DNA from: Diaminobutyricibacter sp049994905
Lineage (GTDB): Bacteria; Actinomycetota; Actinomycetes; Actinomycetales; Microbacteriaceae
Direction of reading: 5' to 3'
NCBI RefSeq assembly: GCF_049994905.1
Contig: NZ_CP188258.1
Location: 2,480,001-2,544,000 of the forward strand
DNA length: 64,000 nucleotides
The notes below the pieces were generated by a model, which was given only the letters and a program-made list of their open reading frames with translations, was not told where the DNA came from and ran no database searches. Numbering within the stretch: position 1 is the first letter of the stretch; each line of letters starts with the position of its first letter. The position numbers and the translations under genes are program-made. This document shows positions 16,742 to 25,908 of the stretch, piece after piece.

Positions 16742-17839
16742 TCACTTCCTGACGACGGAGTGCGGCGAGGACACGTCGAAGACGCTTCCGCTGCTCGCGC
16801 CCGCCGACTTCATGATCGCTGCGAGATCGGCGGCTTTCAGATCGGACTGGTCAGGGCTCCCCCAGATCACCCTCGCGCCGCTGCCCAGAAGGGTGAAGGT
16901 CACGTCGTCCCTGGTGGCCGCGGTAATGGTGTCGACCGACCCGAGCAGGTGCGCCGGGAGCGCCTGGAGGACGGCGACGGCCGCGTCGAACCCGCTCTGC
17001 GCATCCGTGGTTCCCGCAGGACCCGACGCGTGGATGACCGGGAAGCCGGCCGGACGGCTGGCGCTCTGGCTGATCGTCACCTTTGCGGCATCGACGAGCC
17101 GGAACGTCTTGCCGTCGGTGATCACGCCGATCGGCACACGCTCGACGATCCGCACGATGAGGGTACTCGGCGGGTGGCTCTCCGTGCTGAAGCTGCGGAT
17201 GAGCGGGAAGGCGGCGAGATCGGCACGGATCGCGTTGAAGTCGACGAGCGGGAGCGGGCGGCCGAGCTGGTCCTTGAGAGCCGCGGTCACATCCGCGGCC
17301 TTGACCCGGCTGGTGCCGACGACATCGATCGTACGCAGCGCCATCAGCGGCGAGAAAGCAGTGAGCGTGACGGCGATGACGAGGAAAGCTGCGGTTCCGG
17401 CTGCGCCGAGCCACGCCATCCGACGCCGTCTCGAACGCTTGGTGAAGCGACGAACCTCCCCGCGCTCCACTCGCGCCCGCTCCTTGCGCGCTCGTCGGAG
17501 AGCCCGGCGGATCTCCCGGTTCGACGGGGCGCGGTCAACATCGGCCTTCTCACGGCCCACGCGTGGCTCCGCGGCATCCGCAGACGCCGAGCCTGTGCCC
17601 ACGCGGGACTCAGGGTGCACGGCCGACGACGGTGACGACGAGGCGGACGATGCCCCCTTCCCGACCAGCGCGATCGGCTCGGTGATCGCCCGGTCATCCG
17701 CGGCCGAGTGGACGGGCGGCGTGTTCGACTGCGGCGTCGCCTTCGGCGGGCGTGACGGCGTCGACGTGCGCGAGGTCGCGGCGCGCGGCGGCGCAGACGG
17801 CGGCTGCGGCGGCCGGTCGAACCCCTGGGGACGCTTCAT
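16742..17839 (-). CDS. ftsQ: Cell division protein FtsQ
   Basis: A bitopic divisome protein that links early and late division proteins. The 365 residues comprise a long Pro/Ser/Ala-rich cytoplasmic part (about 1-100), a basic segment, one membrane span (about 140-163; LGAAGTAAFLVIAVTLTAF), a POTRA domain (about 165-235; LRTIDVVGTSRVKAADV) and the beta domain with RIVERVPIGVI. The disordered cytoplasmic N-terminus is longer than in enterobacteria, as usual in actinobacteria. It follows murC by 11 bases and precedes ftsZ by 150 bases. Confidence 0.93.
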   Translation of the reverse strand: MKRPQGFDRPPQPPSAPPRAATSRTSTPSRPPKATPQSNTPPVHSAADDRAITEPIALVGKGASSASSSPSSAVHPESRVGTGSASADAAEPRVGREKADVDRAPSNREIRRALRRARKERARVERGEVRRFTKRSRRRRMAWLGAAGTAAFLVIAVTLTAFSPLMALRTIDVVGTSRVKAADVTAALKDQLGRPLPLVDFNAIRADLAAFPLIRSFSTESHPPSTLIVRIVERVPIGVITDGKTFRLVDAAKVTISQSASRPAGFPVIHASGPAGTTDAQSGFDAAVAVLQALPAHLLGSVDTITAATRDDVTFTLLGSGARVIWGSPDQSDLKAADLAAIMKSAGASSGSVFDVSSPHSVVRK

Positions 17840-17850
17840 GCCGGTCGGTG

Positions 17851-19248
17851 TCAGCCGCGGACGCGCCGCAGCGAATCGAGCAGCTGCGGGACGATGCGGT
17901 ACACGTCCCCGCAGCCGAGGGTGATCACGAAATCGCCGTCGCGCGCGATCTCGGCAGTGTGGTCGGCGGCATCCTGCCAGTCGGCGATGAACGCGACGTG
18001 CTCAGGATGCTCGAACCGCTCGGACACCAGGGCGCCGGTCACACCCGGCTCCGGGTCTTCGCGTGCGCCGTAGACGTCGAGCACCACCGTCTCGTCGGCA
18101 TACTTCTCAAGGGTCTCCGCGAACTCTTTTGCGAACAGGCGTGTGCGGCTGTACAGATGGGGCTGGTGCACGGCGATGATGCGGCCGTCGCCGACCACGG
18201 TGCGGGCGGCAGACAGCGCGGCAGCGACCTCGGTCGGGTGATGGGCGTAGTCGTCGTACACGCTGACGCCGCCGACCGTGCCGTGCAGCTCGAACCGGCG
18301 CTCGGTGCCACCGAAGGTCGCGATCGCTGCGAGCGACGCAGCCGGGTCGAAGCCGAGCCCGACGAGCACCGCGAACGCACCCGCCGCGTTGATCGCGTTG
18401 TGACGGCCGGGGATCCGCAGCTGAGCGCTGTACTCGGAGCCCCGGTAGGTGAGCGAGAAGGCGACAGGGCCGTCGGTGACGATCGAGTGGACGCGCACGT
18501 CCGCATCCGCCGCTTCGCCGAATGTCATGATGCGCTTGTCCGTCAGTTTCGCCGTGACATGAACCGCACCGGGGTCGTCTGACGACACGACCACGAATTC
18601 GCTGGAAGCCTGGGCGAAGGTGACGAACGCCTGCTCGAAGGCCTCGAGCGACCCGTAATGGTCGAGGTGGTCCGGGTCGACGTTGGTGATCAGCGCGACC
18701 GCCGTCTCGTAGAGCAGGAAGCTCCCGTCCGACTCGTCGGCCTCGACGACGAACAGCTCGCCGCCACCCGTCGCCGAACTGACGCCGAGCGACTCGATGA
18801 CGCCTCCGTTGACGAAGCTCGGGTCTTCGCCGATGCCGAGCAGCCCCGTGATGATCATGCCGGTGGACGTCGTCTTGCCGTGGGCGCCTGCGACGGCGAT
18901 AAGGCGCTTGTGGTGGATCAGCCAGGCGAGCGCCTGCGACCGGTGCAGCACCGGCAGGCCCTTCTCCCTGGCGAGGACGTACTCGGGGTTGTCGAGCCAG
19001 AGCGCACCGGTGACGACGAGCGTGTCGGCGTCACCGACGTTGGCCGCGTCGTGGCCGATCGTGATCGTCGCACCCAGGTCGCGAAGGGTGTGCACGTTCG
19101 ACGAGTCACGGACATCCGAGCCGGTCACCGTATAACCCGCCTCGAGGAACAGGCGGGCGATCCCGCTCATCCCCGATCCGCCGATGCCCACGAAGTGCAG
19201 AGCGCCGAGCTCGTCGGGGATGGTCATGGTCAGATCGGGCTTGATCAC
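17851..19248 (-). CDS. murC: UDP-N-acetylmuramate--L-alanine ligase
   Basis: This ATP-dependent cytoplasmic ligase adds the first amino acid, L-alanine, to UDP-MurNAc. The 465 residues show the Rossmann start FVGIGGSGMSGIA (about 19-31), the ATP loop AGAHGKTTST (about 120-129), VVEADESDGSF and, in the C-terminal domain, the conserved YDDYAHHPTEV. The GTG start at 19248 has AAGGA upstream at a long spacing; an internal ATG eight codons later is possible. The gene lies after murG with a 69-base gap. Confidence 0.96.
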   Translation of the reverse strand: MIKPDLTMTIPDELGALHFVGIGGSGMSGIARLFLEAGYTVTGSDVRDSSNVHTLRDLGATITIGHDAANVGDADTLVVTGALWLDNPEYVLAREKGLPVLHRSQALAWLIHHKRLIAVAGAHGKTTSTGMIITGLLGIGEDPSFVNGGVIESLGVSSATGGGELFVVEADESDGSFLLYETAVALITNVDPDHLDHYGSLEAFEQAFVTFAQASSEFVVVSSDDPGAVHVTAKLTDKRIMTFGEAADADVRVHSIVTDGPVAFSLTYRGSEYSAQLRIPGRHNAINAAGAFAVLVGLGFDPAASLAAIATFGGTERRFELHGTVGGVSVYDDYAHHPTEVAAALSAARTVVGDGRIIAVHQPHLYSRTRLFAKEFAETLEKYADETVVLDVYGAREDPEPGVTGALVSERFEHPEHVAFIADWQDAADHTAEIARDGDFVITLGCGDVYRIVPQLLDSLRRVRG

Positions 19249-19317
19249 GTGTATTGCTTTCCTTCTCGGTTCGCTTCGGTTCGACCGGCCGCTCTCACGG
19301 CACCCTCCAGTATGACG

Positions 19318-20394
19318 CTACGCGCTCGGGAGCGAAGTGTGGATGAGCGACACCATCCGGTCCGAACCGTCCCTGACTCCGACGCTCGCCGCTCGCTCCC
19401 CCATCGCCGTCACCCTGTCGCGGTCGCGCACCAGCGGAATGAGCTGCTCGTCGACCCACTCCGGCAGGAACAGGGCATCGTCGACCAGTATTCCGCCGCC
19501 GGCGCCGACGACACCGGCTGCGTTGAAGCGCTGCTCGCCGTTGCCCACCGGAAACGGAACGTAGACGGCAGGGATGCCGAGCGCGGCGAACTCGCAGACC
19601 GTGGCCGCACCCGCACGGGCGACCGCGACGTCGGCGATCGCGAGGGCCAGGTCCATGCGGTCGCAGTAGTCGAGCAGCCGGTAGTGCTCGAGGCCGGGGT
19701 CCGTCAGCTCACCGCGGCCCCCCTGGACGTGCAGCACCTGATATCCGGCAGCGATCAGCTGGGCGGCACGGTCGAAGACGGTCTGGTTGATGCGCCGGGC
19801 ACCGAGCGAGCCCCCGGTCACCAGCAGGGTCGGGCGATCGGCCTCGAGCCCGAACTCGGCAGCGGCAGCGGGCCGCGAGGCTGCCCGGTCGAGCTGTTCG
19901 ATCTCCACGCGAAGCGGCATCCCGACGAAGCGGGCGTGAGGCAGTCGTGTGCCTTCGAACGCGACACCGACGTAGGGCGTATAGCGCGCACCGAGGCGAT
20001 TGGCGAGCCCGGGTCGTGCGTTCGCCTCGTGGAGCACCTGCGGGATCCTGGCCTTGCGGGCCGCGGAGTATGCGGGGGCGGCAGCGTACCCGCCGAAGCC
20101 GACGACGACGTCGATGTCCCGCTCGGCGAGCAGATCGACCACCCGGGACGCAGAGCGCCGGTACTCGGAAGGGAACCGGGCGGCGGCGGCATTCGGGCGG
20201 CGCGGGAACGGCAGGCGAGGGATTGTGGCCAGCTCGTATCCGCGGTCGGGAACGAGCCGCGCCTCCAGGCCCTCCGCCGTACCGAGAACGAGCACGCTCG
20301 CATCCGGTTCGTCACGGCGGAGCCGGTCGGCCACGGCGAGCAGAGGGTTCACGTGGCCGGCGGTACCACCGCCGGCCAGAAGGTAGTTCGTCAT
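19318..20394 (-). CDS. murG: UDP-GlcNAc--lipid I GlcNAc transferase MurG
   Basis: A peripheral inner-face membrane glycosyltransferase that converts lipid I to lipid II. The 358 residues open with LAGGGTAGHVNPLLAVAD (about 6-23) and continue with GFGGYAAAPAY and HEANARPGLANR; the C-terminal domain holds the GGSLGARRIN loop and a nucleotide-sugar site near DLALAIADVAVARAGAATVCE-type sequence (Gly/Ala-rich, about 255-275). The ATG at 20394 overlaps the ftsW stop as ATGA, so it is translationally coupled to ftsW. Confidence 0.96.
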   Translation of the reverse strand: MTNYLLAGGGTAGHVNPLLAVADRLRRDEPDASVLVLGTAEGLEARLVPDRGYELATIPRLPFPRRPNAAAARFPSEYRRSASRVVDLLAERDIDVVVGFGGYAAAPAYSAARKARIPQVLHEANARPGLANRLGARYTPYVGVAFEGTRLPHARFVGMPLRVEIEQLDRAASRPAAAAEFGLEADRPTLLVTGGSLGARRINQTVFDRAAQLIAAGYQVLHVQGGRGELTDPGLEHYRLLDYCDRMDLALAIADVAVARAGAATVCEFAALGIPAVYVPFPVGNGEQRFNAAGVVGAGGGILVDDALFLPEWVDEQLIPLVRDRDRVTAMGERAASVGVRDGSDRMVSLIHTSLPSA

Positions 20395-21683
20395 GCGTGC
20401 GACGAGATCCCGTGTGCAGCGCGTTCGTTCTCCCGACTGGTCTCACGCGCGAATGACAGGACGATACCGATAGCGATCATGGAACTGATCATCGCAGTTC
20501 CACCTGCAGAGATCAGGGGAAGCGGCACGCCGAGCACGGGTATCACCCCGAGCACGACGCCGATGTTCACGAAGGCCTGGGCGATCAGCCACACCATGAT
20601 CGCCGCGGTCGTCACCTTGGCGAACGGGTCGCTGCTGGCGTGGATGATGCGCAGGAACGTGATGGCCAGGAGCACGAACAGCACGAGCACGACGACCGCG
20701 CCGATCAGGCCGAGTTCCTCCCCGATGATGGCGAAGATGAAGTCGGTGTCTGCGGCCGGCAGCCACGACCACTTGGAATGCGAGTTGCCTAGCCCGACGC
20801 CGAAGATCCCTCCCGAGGCGAGCGCATAGAACCCGTTGTTGATCTGCCATTGCACGTCGGGGTTGACCGCACTGTGGCCGCCGAAGAAGGCCATGATGCG
20901 CCCGACCCTGCTCTTGCTCGAGAACGCGACGAGAAGTGCCAGCCCCGAGACCAGAAGACTGCCGAGAGCCAGATACCTGATCTTCACCCCGGCGAAGAAC
21001 AGGGCGCCGAGGACTATTCCCGACATGATCACGGTCGTGCCGAGGTCTCCGCCGATCGTGACCAGGAGGATCGCCCCGCCCGCGACGGGAACGACAGGGA
21101 TGACCAGGTGCTTCCAGTTGCCGAGGAGGTCGCGTTTGCGCGCGAGCACCACTCCGAGCCAGACGACGAGGGCGACCTTGATCGCTTCCGAAGGCTGTCC
21201 GGTGAACCCGCCGACACGCAGCCAGTTGCGGTTGCCACCGATCTCGACGCCGAGCGGGGTGACCAGCACCAGCACCTGGAGGAAGCACGCGAGACCGAGG
21301 AACACCCAGACGGTCTTCTTCCAGAACGCACTCGGCAGCCGGGATACCAGCATCATCAGCGGCAGCCCGACCAGCGCGTAGATACCCTGCGACCAGAAGC
21401 GCGAAAAGAAGTTGTCGGTGTCGGTGTGCGACTCGACCGATGACGACGACAGCACCATAACAAGACCGAATACGACCATGAACAGCGTGATGCCGAGCAG
21501 CATGAAATAGTTCGCGGACTCGGCCTGGAACACCCGCCCCAGCGAGATGCGGGCGGATGAACCTGCCCTCTGCTCCTGGGCCTGGTCCGGTACCGGCTCC
21601 GCCGTTGGTGCGGTGGTCCTGGGGATGGGTCGACCGACGCCACCCACCCGAGGCGCGCGCACGATGCGGGGTGGGTTCGTCAT
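20391..21683 (-). CDS. ftsW: Septal peptidoglycan glycosyltransferase FtsW
   Basis: A SEDS-family polymerase that makes septal glycan strands together with FtsI. The 430 residues have a Pro/Arg-rich cytoplasmic N-terminus of about 50 residues and then about ten membrane spans. Family motifs are GGDLGTTVIM in the middle and PLISAGGTAMISSM near the C-terminus. The ATG at 21683 has AGGTGA upstream. A 153-base gap separates it from murD, an unusual break in an otherwise tight cluster; murG starts inside its stop codon. Confidence 0.95.
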   Translation of the reverse strand: MTNPPRIVRAPRVGGVGRPIPRTTAPTAEPVPDQAQEQRAGSSARISLGRVFQAESANYFMLLGITLFMVVFGLVMVLSSSSVESHTDTDNFFSRFWSQGIYALVGLPLMMLVSRLPSAFWKKTVWVFLGLACFLQVLVLVTPLGVEIGGNRNWLRVGGFTGQPSEAIKVALVVWLGVVLARKRDLLGNWKHLVIPVVPVAGGAILLVTIGGDLGTTVIMSGIVLGALFFAGVKIRYLALGSLLVSGLALLVAFSSKSRVGRIMAFFGGHSAVNPDVQWQINNGFYALASGGIFGVGLGNSHSKWSWLPAADTDFIFAIIGEELGLIGAVVVLVLFVLLAITFLRIIHASSDPFAKVTTAAIMVWLIAQAFVNIGVVLGVIPVLGVPLPLISAGGTAMISSMIAIGIVLSFARETSRENERAAHGISSHA

Positions 21684-21836
21684 CCGGTCACCTGCTTTCT
21701 GGTGTGCGCGAGCAGCCGCCGCGGCCGTCTCCCAACGGGAAGACTAAAGGCAGCAGTGGCGCATCCCGCGGAGACCCGGCGGCTAGTTGCGAATTCCAAG
21801 GGACGCCAGCGCGCGAACGATCGCGGACGCCGGAGG

Positions 21837-23354
21837 TCAGTCGTCCTGTTCGTCGCCAAGGAGGGAGTTGACCGCCTGCTGGAAGTGACGGCCACGCTCG
21901 GCATAGTCGGTGAACTGGTCCATGGAGGCGGCGGCCGGCGCAAGCAGCACCGTGTCGCCCGGCTGGGCTGCCTCGGCGGCGAACCGTACCGCGTCACGCA
22001 TCACGTCTGCCGGCGCCTCCGCGTCGACCTCGAAGACCGGCAGGTCTGGAGCGTGCCGCTGCAGCGCATCCCGAAGCTGCGCACGGTCGACACCGATGAG
22101 CACAGCCGCTCGCAGGTGGTCAACGTGGCCCTTGACCAGTTCCTCGACCTCGACGCCTTTGAGCAGTCCCCCGGCGACCCACACCACCGACCGGAACGCA
22201 CGGAGCGAGGCGTCGGCCGCATGGGGGTTCGTCGCCTTCGAGTCGTCGACCCAGCTCACACCGCCCTCGATCCGGATGAGTTCGATGCGATGGGCATCGA
22301 GCCGGAATGCGGTGAGCACTTCGCGGATGACCCCCGCCTCGACGCCGTACGAGCGCGCCAGGGCGCTGGCGGCGAGCACATTCGCGACCACGTGCGGCGC
22401 CGCGAGACCCGCCTCGCGCAGATCGTCGAGCGTAGTGAGTTCGATCGCGCTCGTGAAACGGTCCTCGAGGAACGCACGATCGCAGAGGATGCCGTCGACG
22501 ATTCCGAAACCGCTCGGGCCGGGCACGTCGAGGCCGAAGCTGATCGCACGCGCACCCTCGATCACCTCGGCATCCTGCACCATCAGCTCAGTCGCCGAAT
22601 CCGCGCGGTTGTAGATGCAGGCGACCTGGGTGTTGTCGTACACCTTCGCCTTGGCAGCGCGGTAGGCGTCGAAAGATCCGTGCCAGTCGAGATGGTCGTC
22701 GGCGATGTTGAGGCACACGCTGGAGAACGGAGAGAGCTCGCCGCCCGGATTGCGGTTGATCCAGTGCAGCTGGTAGCTGGAGAGCTCGACGACGAGCACA
22801 TCGAACCCCTGGGGGTCGCGGATGGCGTCGAGCACCGGGACGCCGATGTTCCCGCACGGCGCAGCACGGTATCCCCCCGCAACGAGCATGGTGGCGGTGA
22901 GCTGCACCGTGGTCGTCTTGCCATTGGTCCCGGTGACGGTGATCCAGTCGGCCGGTTCGCCCACCTTGTCCCGCAGGCGCCAGGCCAGCTCGACGTCGCC
23001 CCACAGCGGGATGGCGCGCAGTTCCGCCCAGCGCAGCAGCGGGTGATCGTAGTGAAAGCCGGGCGAGACGACGATCAGCTCTGGGTCGAAGTCGAGCAGG
23101 CGCTGGGGCGGGTTGGCAAGGTCGGGGTCTTCGACCAGTTCCGCGCCGATCACGCTGAGGAGCATTGCGCGCTCCTCGTCGGCCTTCGCCGCGACCACGA
23201 GTACGGTCGCGCCCAGCTCGGTCAGCGTGTCAGCGACCGAGAAGCCGGTGACCCCGATACCGAAGACGGCGACCCGGAGGCCAGACCAGTCCGAACGCCA
23301 GCTCGTGAGGCCAGCGAGGCGGTCGGCAGGGTTCGGCGACGGTTCTTCGTTCAT
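21837..23354 (-). CDS. murD: UDP-N-acetylmuramoyl-L-alanine--D-glutamate ligase
   Basis: The cytoplasmic ligase that adds D-glutamate, 505 residues, slightly longer than the usual 450. Visible are a Rossmann start (VAVFGIGVTGFSVAD, about 23-37), the ATP loop TGTNGKTTTVQL (about 139-150), ELSSYQL with HWINRNPG, ADDHLDWHG, and WVDDSKATNPHA in the C-terminal domain. The ATG at 23354 shares one base with the mraY stop (TGATG), which decides this start over longer frames. Confidence 0.95.
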   Translation of the reverse strand: MNEEPSPNPADRLAGLTSWRSDWSGLRVAVFGIGVTGFSVADTLTELGATVLVVAAKADEERAMLLSVIGAELVEDPDLANPPQRLLDFDPELIVVSPGFHYDHPLLRWAELRAIPLWGDVELAWRLRDKVGEPADWITVTGTNGKTTTVQLTATMLVAGGYRAAPCGNIGVPVLDAIRDPQGFDVLVVELSSYQLHWINRNPGGELSPFSSVCLNIADDHLDWHGSFDAYRAAKAKVYDNTQVACIYNRADSATELMVQDAEVIEGARAISFGLDVPGPSGFGIVDGILCDRAFLEDRFTSAIELTTLDDLREAGLAAPHVVANVLAASALARSYGVEAGVIREVLTAFRLDAHRIELIRIEGGVSWVDDSKATNPHAADASLRAFRSVVWVAGGLLKGVEVEELVKGHVDHLRAAVLIGVDRAQLRDALQRHAPDLPVFEVDAEAPADVMRDAVRFAAEAAQPGDTVLLAPAAASMDQFTDYAERGRHFQQAVNSLLGDEQDD

Positions 23355-24463
23355 CAGCGCGCAAGCCACTCGAGATAGAACGAACCGACGCCTGCGGCGA
23401 CGAGAAGTCCACCGATGATCCAAAACCGCACGACCACGGTGATCTCCGCCCATCCCTTCAGTTCGAAATGATGATGGATCGGACTCATCCGGAAGATGCG
23501 TTTACCGTGCGTCAGCTTGAAGTAGAGGCGCTGCACGATCACCGACCCGGCCTCGATCACGAAGATGCCGCCGATCAGGAGCAGCAGGAGTTCGGTATGA
23601 CTGAGGATGGCAAGGGCAGCCACCGCTCCCCCGAGGGCGAGGGAGCCCGTGTCGCCCAGGAAGATCTGCGCGGGGGACGTGTTCCACCACAGGAAGCCGA
23701 CGATGGCGCCGACGATCGCCGTTGCGATGATCGCCAGGTCGAAGGGGTCGCGCACGTCGTAGCACTTGTAGACGTTCGCGGGGTCGATCTTGCTCGTGAA
23801 GCAGGACTGTATCGACTGCCAGAACCCGATGATGATGTAGGAGCCGAGCGCGAGGATCGAAGCCCCGGCAGCCAGGCCGTCGAGCCCGTCCGTGACGTTC
23901 ACGCCGTTCGATGTGGCGGTCACGATGAAGTTGATCCAGAGCAGGTACAGGCCGTAGGCGAGGATCACGCCGATCACGCCGAACCGGGTGAGCGACATGA
24001 AATCGAGCGGGATGTCGCGAATCAGCGACACGCTCGTCGATGCGGGCGTCACCCCGTTCTGCGGAAAATTGATCGCGAGGATCGCGAAGACCGTGGCGAC
24101 GACGACCTGACCGGCCACTTTCGCCCAGCCACCCAGTCCCAGGCTGCGCTGGTTGCGGGTCTTCAGGAAGTCGTCGATGAAGCCCACGACGCCCAGGCCG
24201 ACCATCATGAACAGCACCAGAAGAGCCGAGACGGAGGTCGGATCCCCGGTGATCAGCAGCGCAGTGAAATACCCGAACAGCGTGGCGAGGATGATGATGA
24301 TGCCGCCCATGGTGGCGGTTCCGCGCTTGGCGTGGTGGCTCTTGGGGCCGTCGTCGCGGATGAACTGCCCCCACTGCAGACGCCGGAACAGGCGAATGAA
24401 GAGCGGGGTGAGGAAGAGCGTGAAAGCCATCGACAGGGCACCGGACGTCAGGAGAGCTCTCAC
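23354..24463 (-). CDS. mraY: Phospho-N-acetylmuramoyl-pentapeptide transferase
   Basis: An integral membrane enzyme that transfers phospho-MurNAc-pentapeptide to undecaprenyl phosphate, giving lipid I. The 369 residues have about ten spans. Signatures are DDGPKSHHAKRG and GTATMGG near the N-terminus (family GTPTMGG), FIDDFLKTRNQRSLGLGG, NVTDGLDGLAAG (catalytic aspartates) and SPIHHHFELKGW near the C-terminus. The GTG start at 24463 overlaps the murF stop (GTGA); this is preferred over a longer frame without family residues. Confidence 0.96.
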   Translation of the reverse strand: MRALLTSGALSMAFTLFLTPLFIRLFRRLQWGQFIRDDGPKSHHAKRGTATMGGIIIILATLFGYFTALLITGDPTSVSALLVLFMMVGLGVVGFIDDFLKTRNQRSLGLGGWAKVAGQVVVATVFAILAINFPQNGVTPASTSVSLIRDIPLDFMSLTRFGVIGVILAYGLYLLWINFIVTATSNGVNVTDGLDGLAAGASILALGSYIIIGFWQSIQSCFTSKIDPANVYKCYDVRDPFDLAIIATAIVGAIVGFLWWNTSPAQIFLGDTGSLALGGAVAALAILSHTELLLLLIGGIFVIEAGSVIVQRLYFKLTHGKRIFRMSPIHHHFELKGWAEITVVVRFWIIGGLLVAAGVGSFYLEWLAR

Positions 24464-25908
24464 GAGAACAATTCTCCCAGTCGATCGCCCAGAAACCGGA
24501 GGCCGGCGGAGTTCGAGGACTTCACCAGCACGGTGTCGCCCGGTTTCAGGGCGGATGCGAGGTGGTCGAACGCCTCGTCCGGCGTGTCGAAGTAGAGGGA
24601 CTCGCCATCCCACGATCCCTCGTTGATCGTCGAGATGTGCATGCGCCGGGCCGCAGGACCCACGACGACGAGCTGGCCGATGTTCAGGCGCACGGCCAGC
24701 AGGCCGATGCGGTCGTGTTCCTCGCCGGAGAACTCCCCGAGCTCGCTCATCTCGCCCAGGACGGCGACGGTGCGCTCGCCGGGGCCGGCGATCTGGGCGA
24801 GGGTCTTCAGCGCGGCGGCCATGGAGTCGGGGCTGGCGTTGTACGCGTCGTTGATCACCGTGACGCCACGCGAGCCGCCCATCACCTCCATACGCCAGCG
24901 CTCAGCCCGCTGCACGGATTCGAGCGCCGAGACGACGTCGTCGATTCCGACGCCGAGGACGTAGGCGGAGGCGGCCGCGGCCAGGGCGTTCATGACGTGG
25001 TGCTCGCCGAGCACACGGAAGCTGACGGAGCGCTCGACGGTCTCTTTCGGGACCGGGCTCGCCGCCCCGACGGGCTGCGCAGGAAGGACGAGCGTGAACG
25101 ACGTGCCCCGTGCCGTCGAGACCACATCCGTCGCACGCACATCGGCGCGCGGGTCCAGTCCGAACCACAGCACGCGGGCGGCGGTCTTGTCCGCCATCGA
25201 TGCGACCCGCGGGTCGTCCAGGTTGAGTACGGCGACGTCGGTCGCCAGCAGGTCGGTCACCATCTCGGTCTTCGCCCGCAGTGTCGCCTCGATTCCGCCG
25301 AACTCACCGGCGTGGGCGAGTCCGACCTTGAGCACGACCCCGATGTCCGGACGCGCCATGCGCACCAGGCGAGTGATCTCACCGATGCCGCTCGCGCCCA
25401 TCTCCGCGACCAGGAATTCGGTCTCCTCGGTGACCTCGAGCATGGTGATCGGGGCACCGACCTCGTTGTTGAATGACGCGCGCGGCGCGATCGTCGGCCC
25501 GACGCGCTCGAGAATCGCCCTGAGCAGGTTCTTCGTCGTGGTCTTGCCATTGGATCCGGTGATGCCGATGATCTTCAGCAGGCCGTTCGCGCGCACCCGT
25601 GCGATGACCTCGGTCGCCAGCGCACCGAGCGCGGACACCGTGTCCCCGACGACGAGCTGCGGCACCGGAAGGTCGAGTTCGTGGTCGACGACGATCAGGG
25701 CCGCACCGTTCTCGACAGCCTGGGGCGCGAAAAGGTGTCCGTCTGTGAACTCGCCGGGCTTTGCGAAGAAGATGGAACCCGCAGTGACGTCACGGGAATC
25801 GGTGTGCGAAAGACCGGACACCGTCGTCGCGGGTGTTCCGCCGGCCGCCCCGAATACGAGGCTCCCGCCGGTCGCTTCAGCGATCTCCCTCAAGGTGAGC
25901 TCGATCAT
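24460..25908 (-). CDS. murF: UDP-MurNAc-tripeptide--D-alanyl-D-alanine ligase
   Basis: Adds D-Ala-D-Ala to the UDP-MurNAc tripeptide in the cytoplasm. The 482 residues contain the ATP loop GITGSNGKTTTKN (about 115-127), the SFNNEVGAPITMLE motif, EMGASGIGEI and NDAYNASPDSMAAALKTL, all typical of MurF. The ATG at 25908 directly abuts the murE stop (25909), and its own stop overlaps the mraY start. Because MurE here may use an unusual diamino acid, the tripeptide substrate may also be unusual; that is inference. Confidence 0.96.
   Translation of the reverse strand: MIELTLREIAEATGGSLVFGAAGGTPATTVSGLSHTDSRDVTAGSIFFAKPGEFTDGHLFAPQAVENGAALIVVDHELDLPVPQLVVGDTVSALGALATEVIARVRANGLLKIIGITGSNGKTTTKNLLRAILERVGPTIAPRASFNNEVGAPITMLEVTEETEFLVAEMGASGIGEITRLVRMARPDIGVVLKVGLAHAGEFGGIEATLRAKTEMVTDLLATDVAVLNLDDPRVASMADKTAARVLWFGLDPRADVRATDVVSTARGTSFTLVLPAQPVGAASPVPKETVERSVSFRVLGEHHVMNALAAAASAYVLGVGIDDVVSALESVQRAERWRMEVMGGSRGVTVINDAYNASPDSMAAALKTLAQIAGPGERTVAVLGEMSELGEFSGEEHDRIGLLAVRLNIGQLVVVGPAARRMHISTINEGSWDGESLYFDTPDEAFDHLASALKPGDTVLVKSSNSAGLRFLGDRLGELFS

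Noticed and set aside
18658..20829. A 723-codon plus-strand frame opposite murC/murG.
   Set aside because: A shadow frame; the minus-strand proteins have all active-site motifs.
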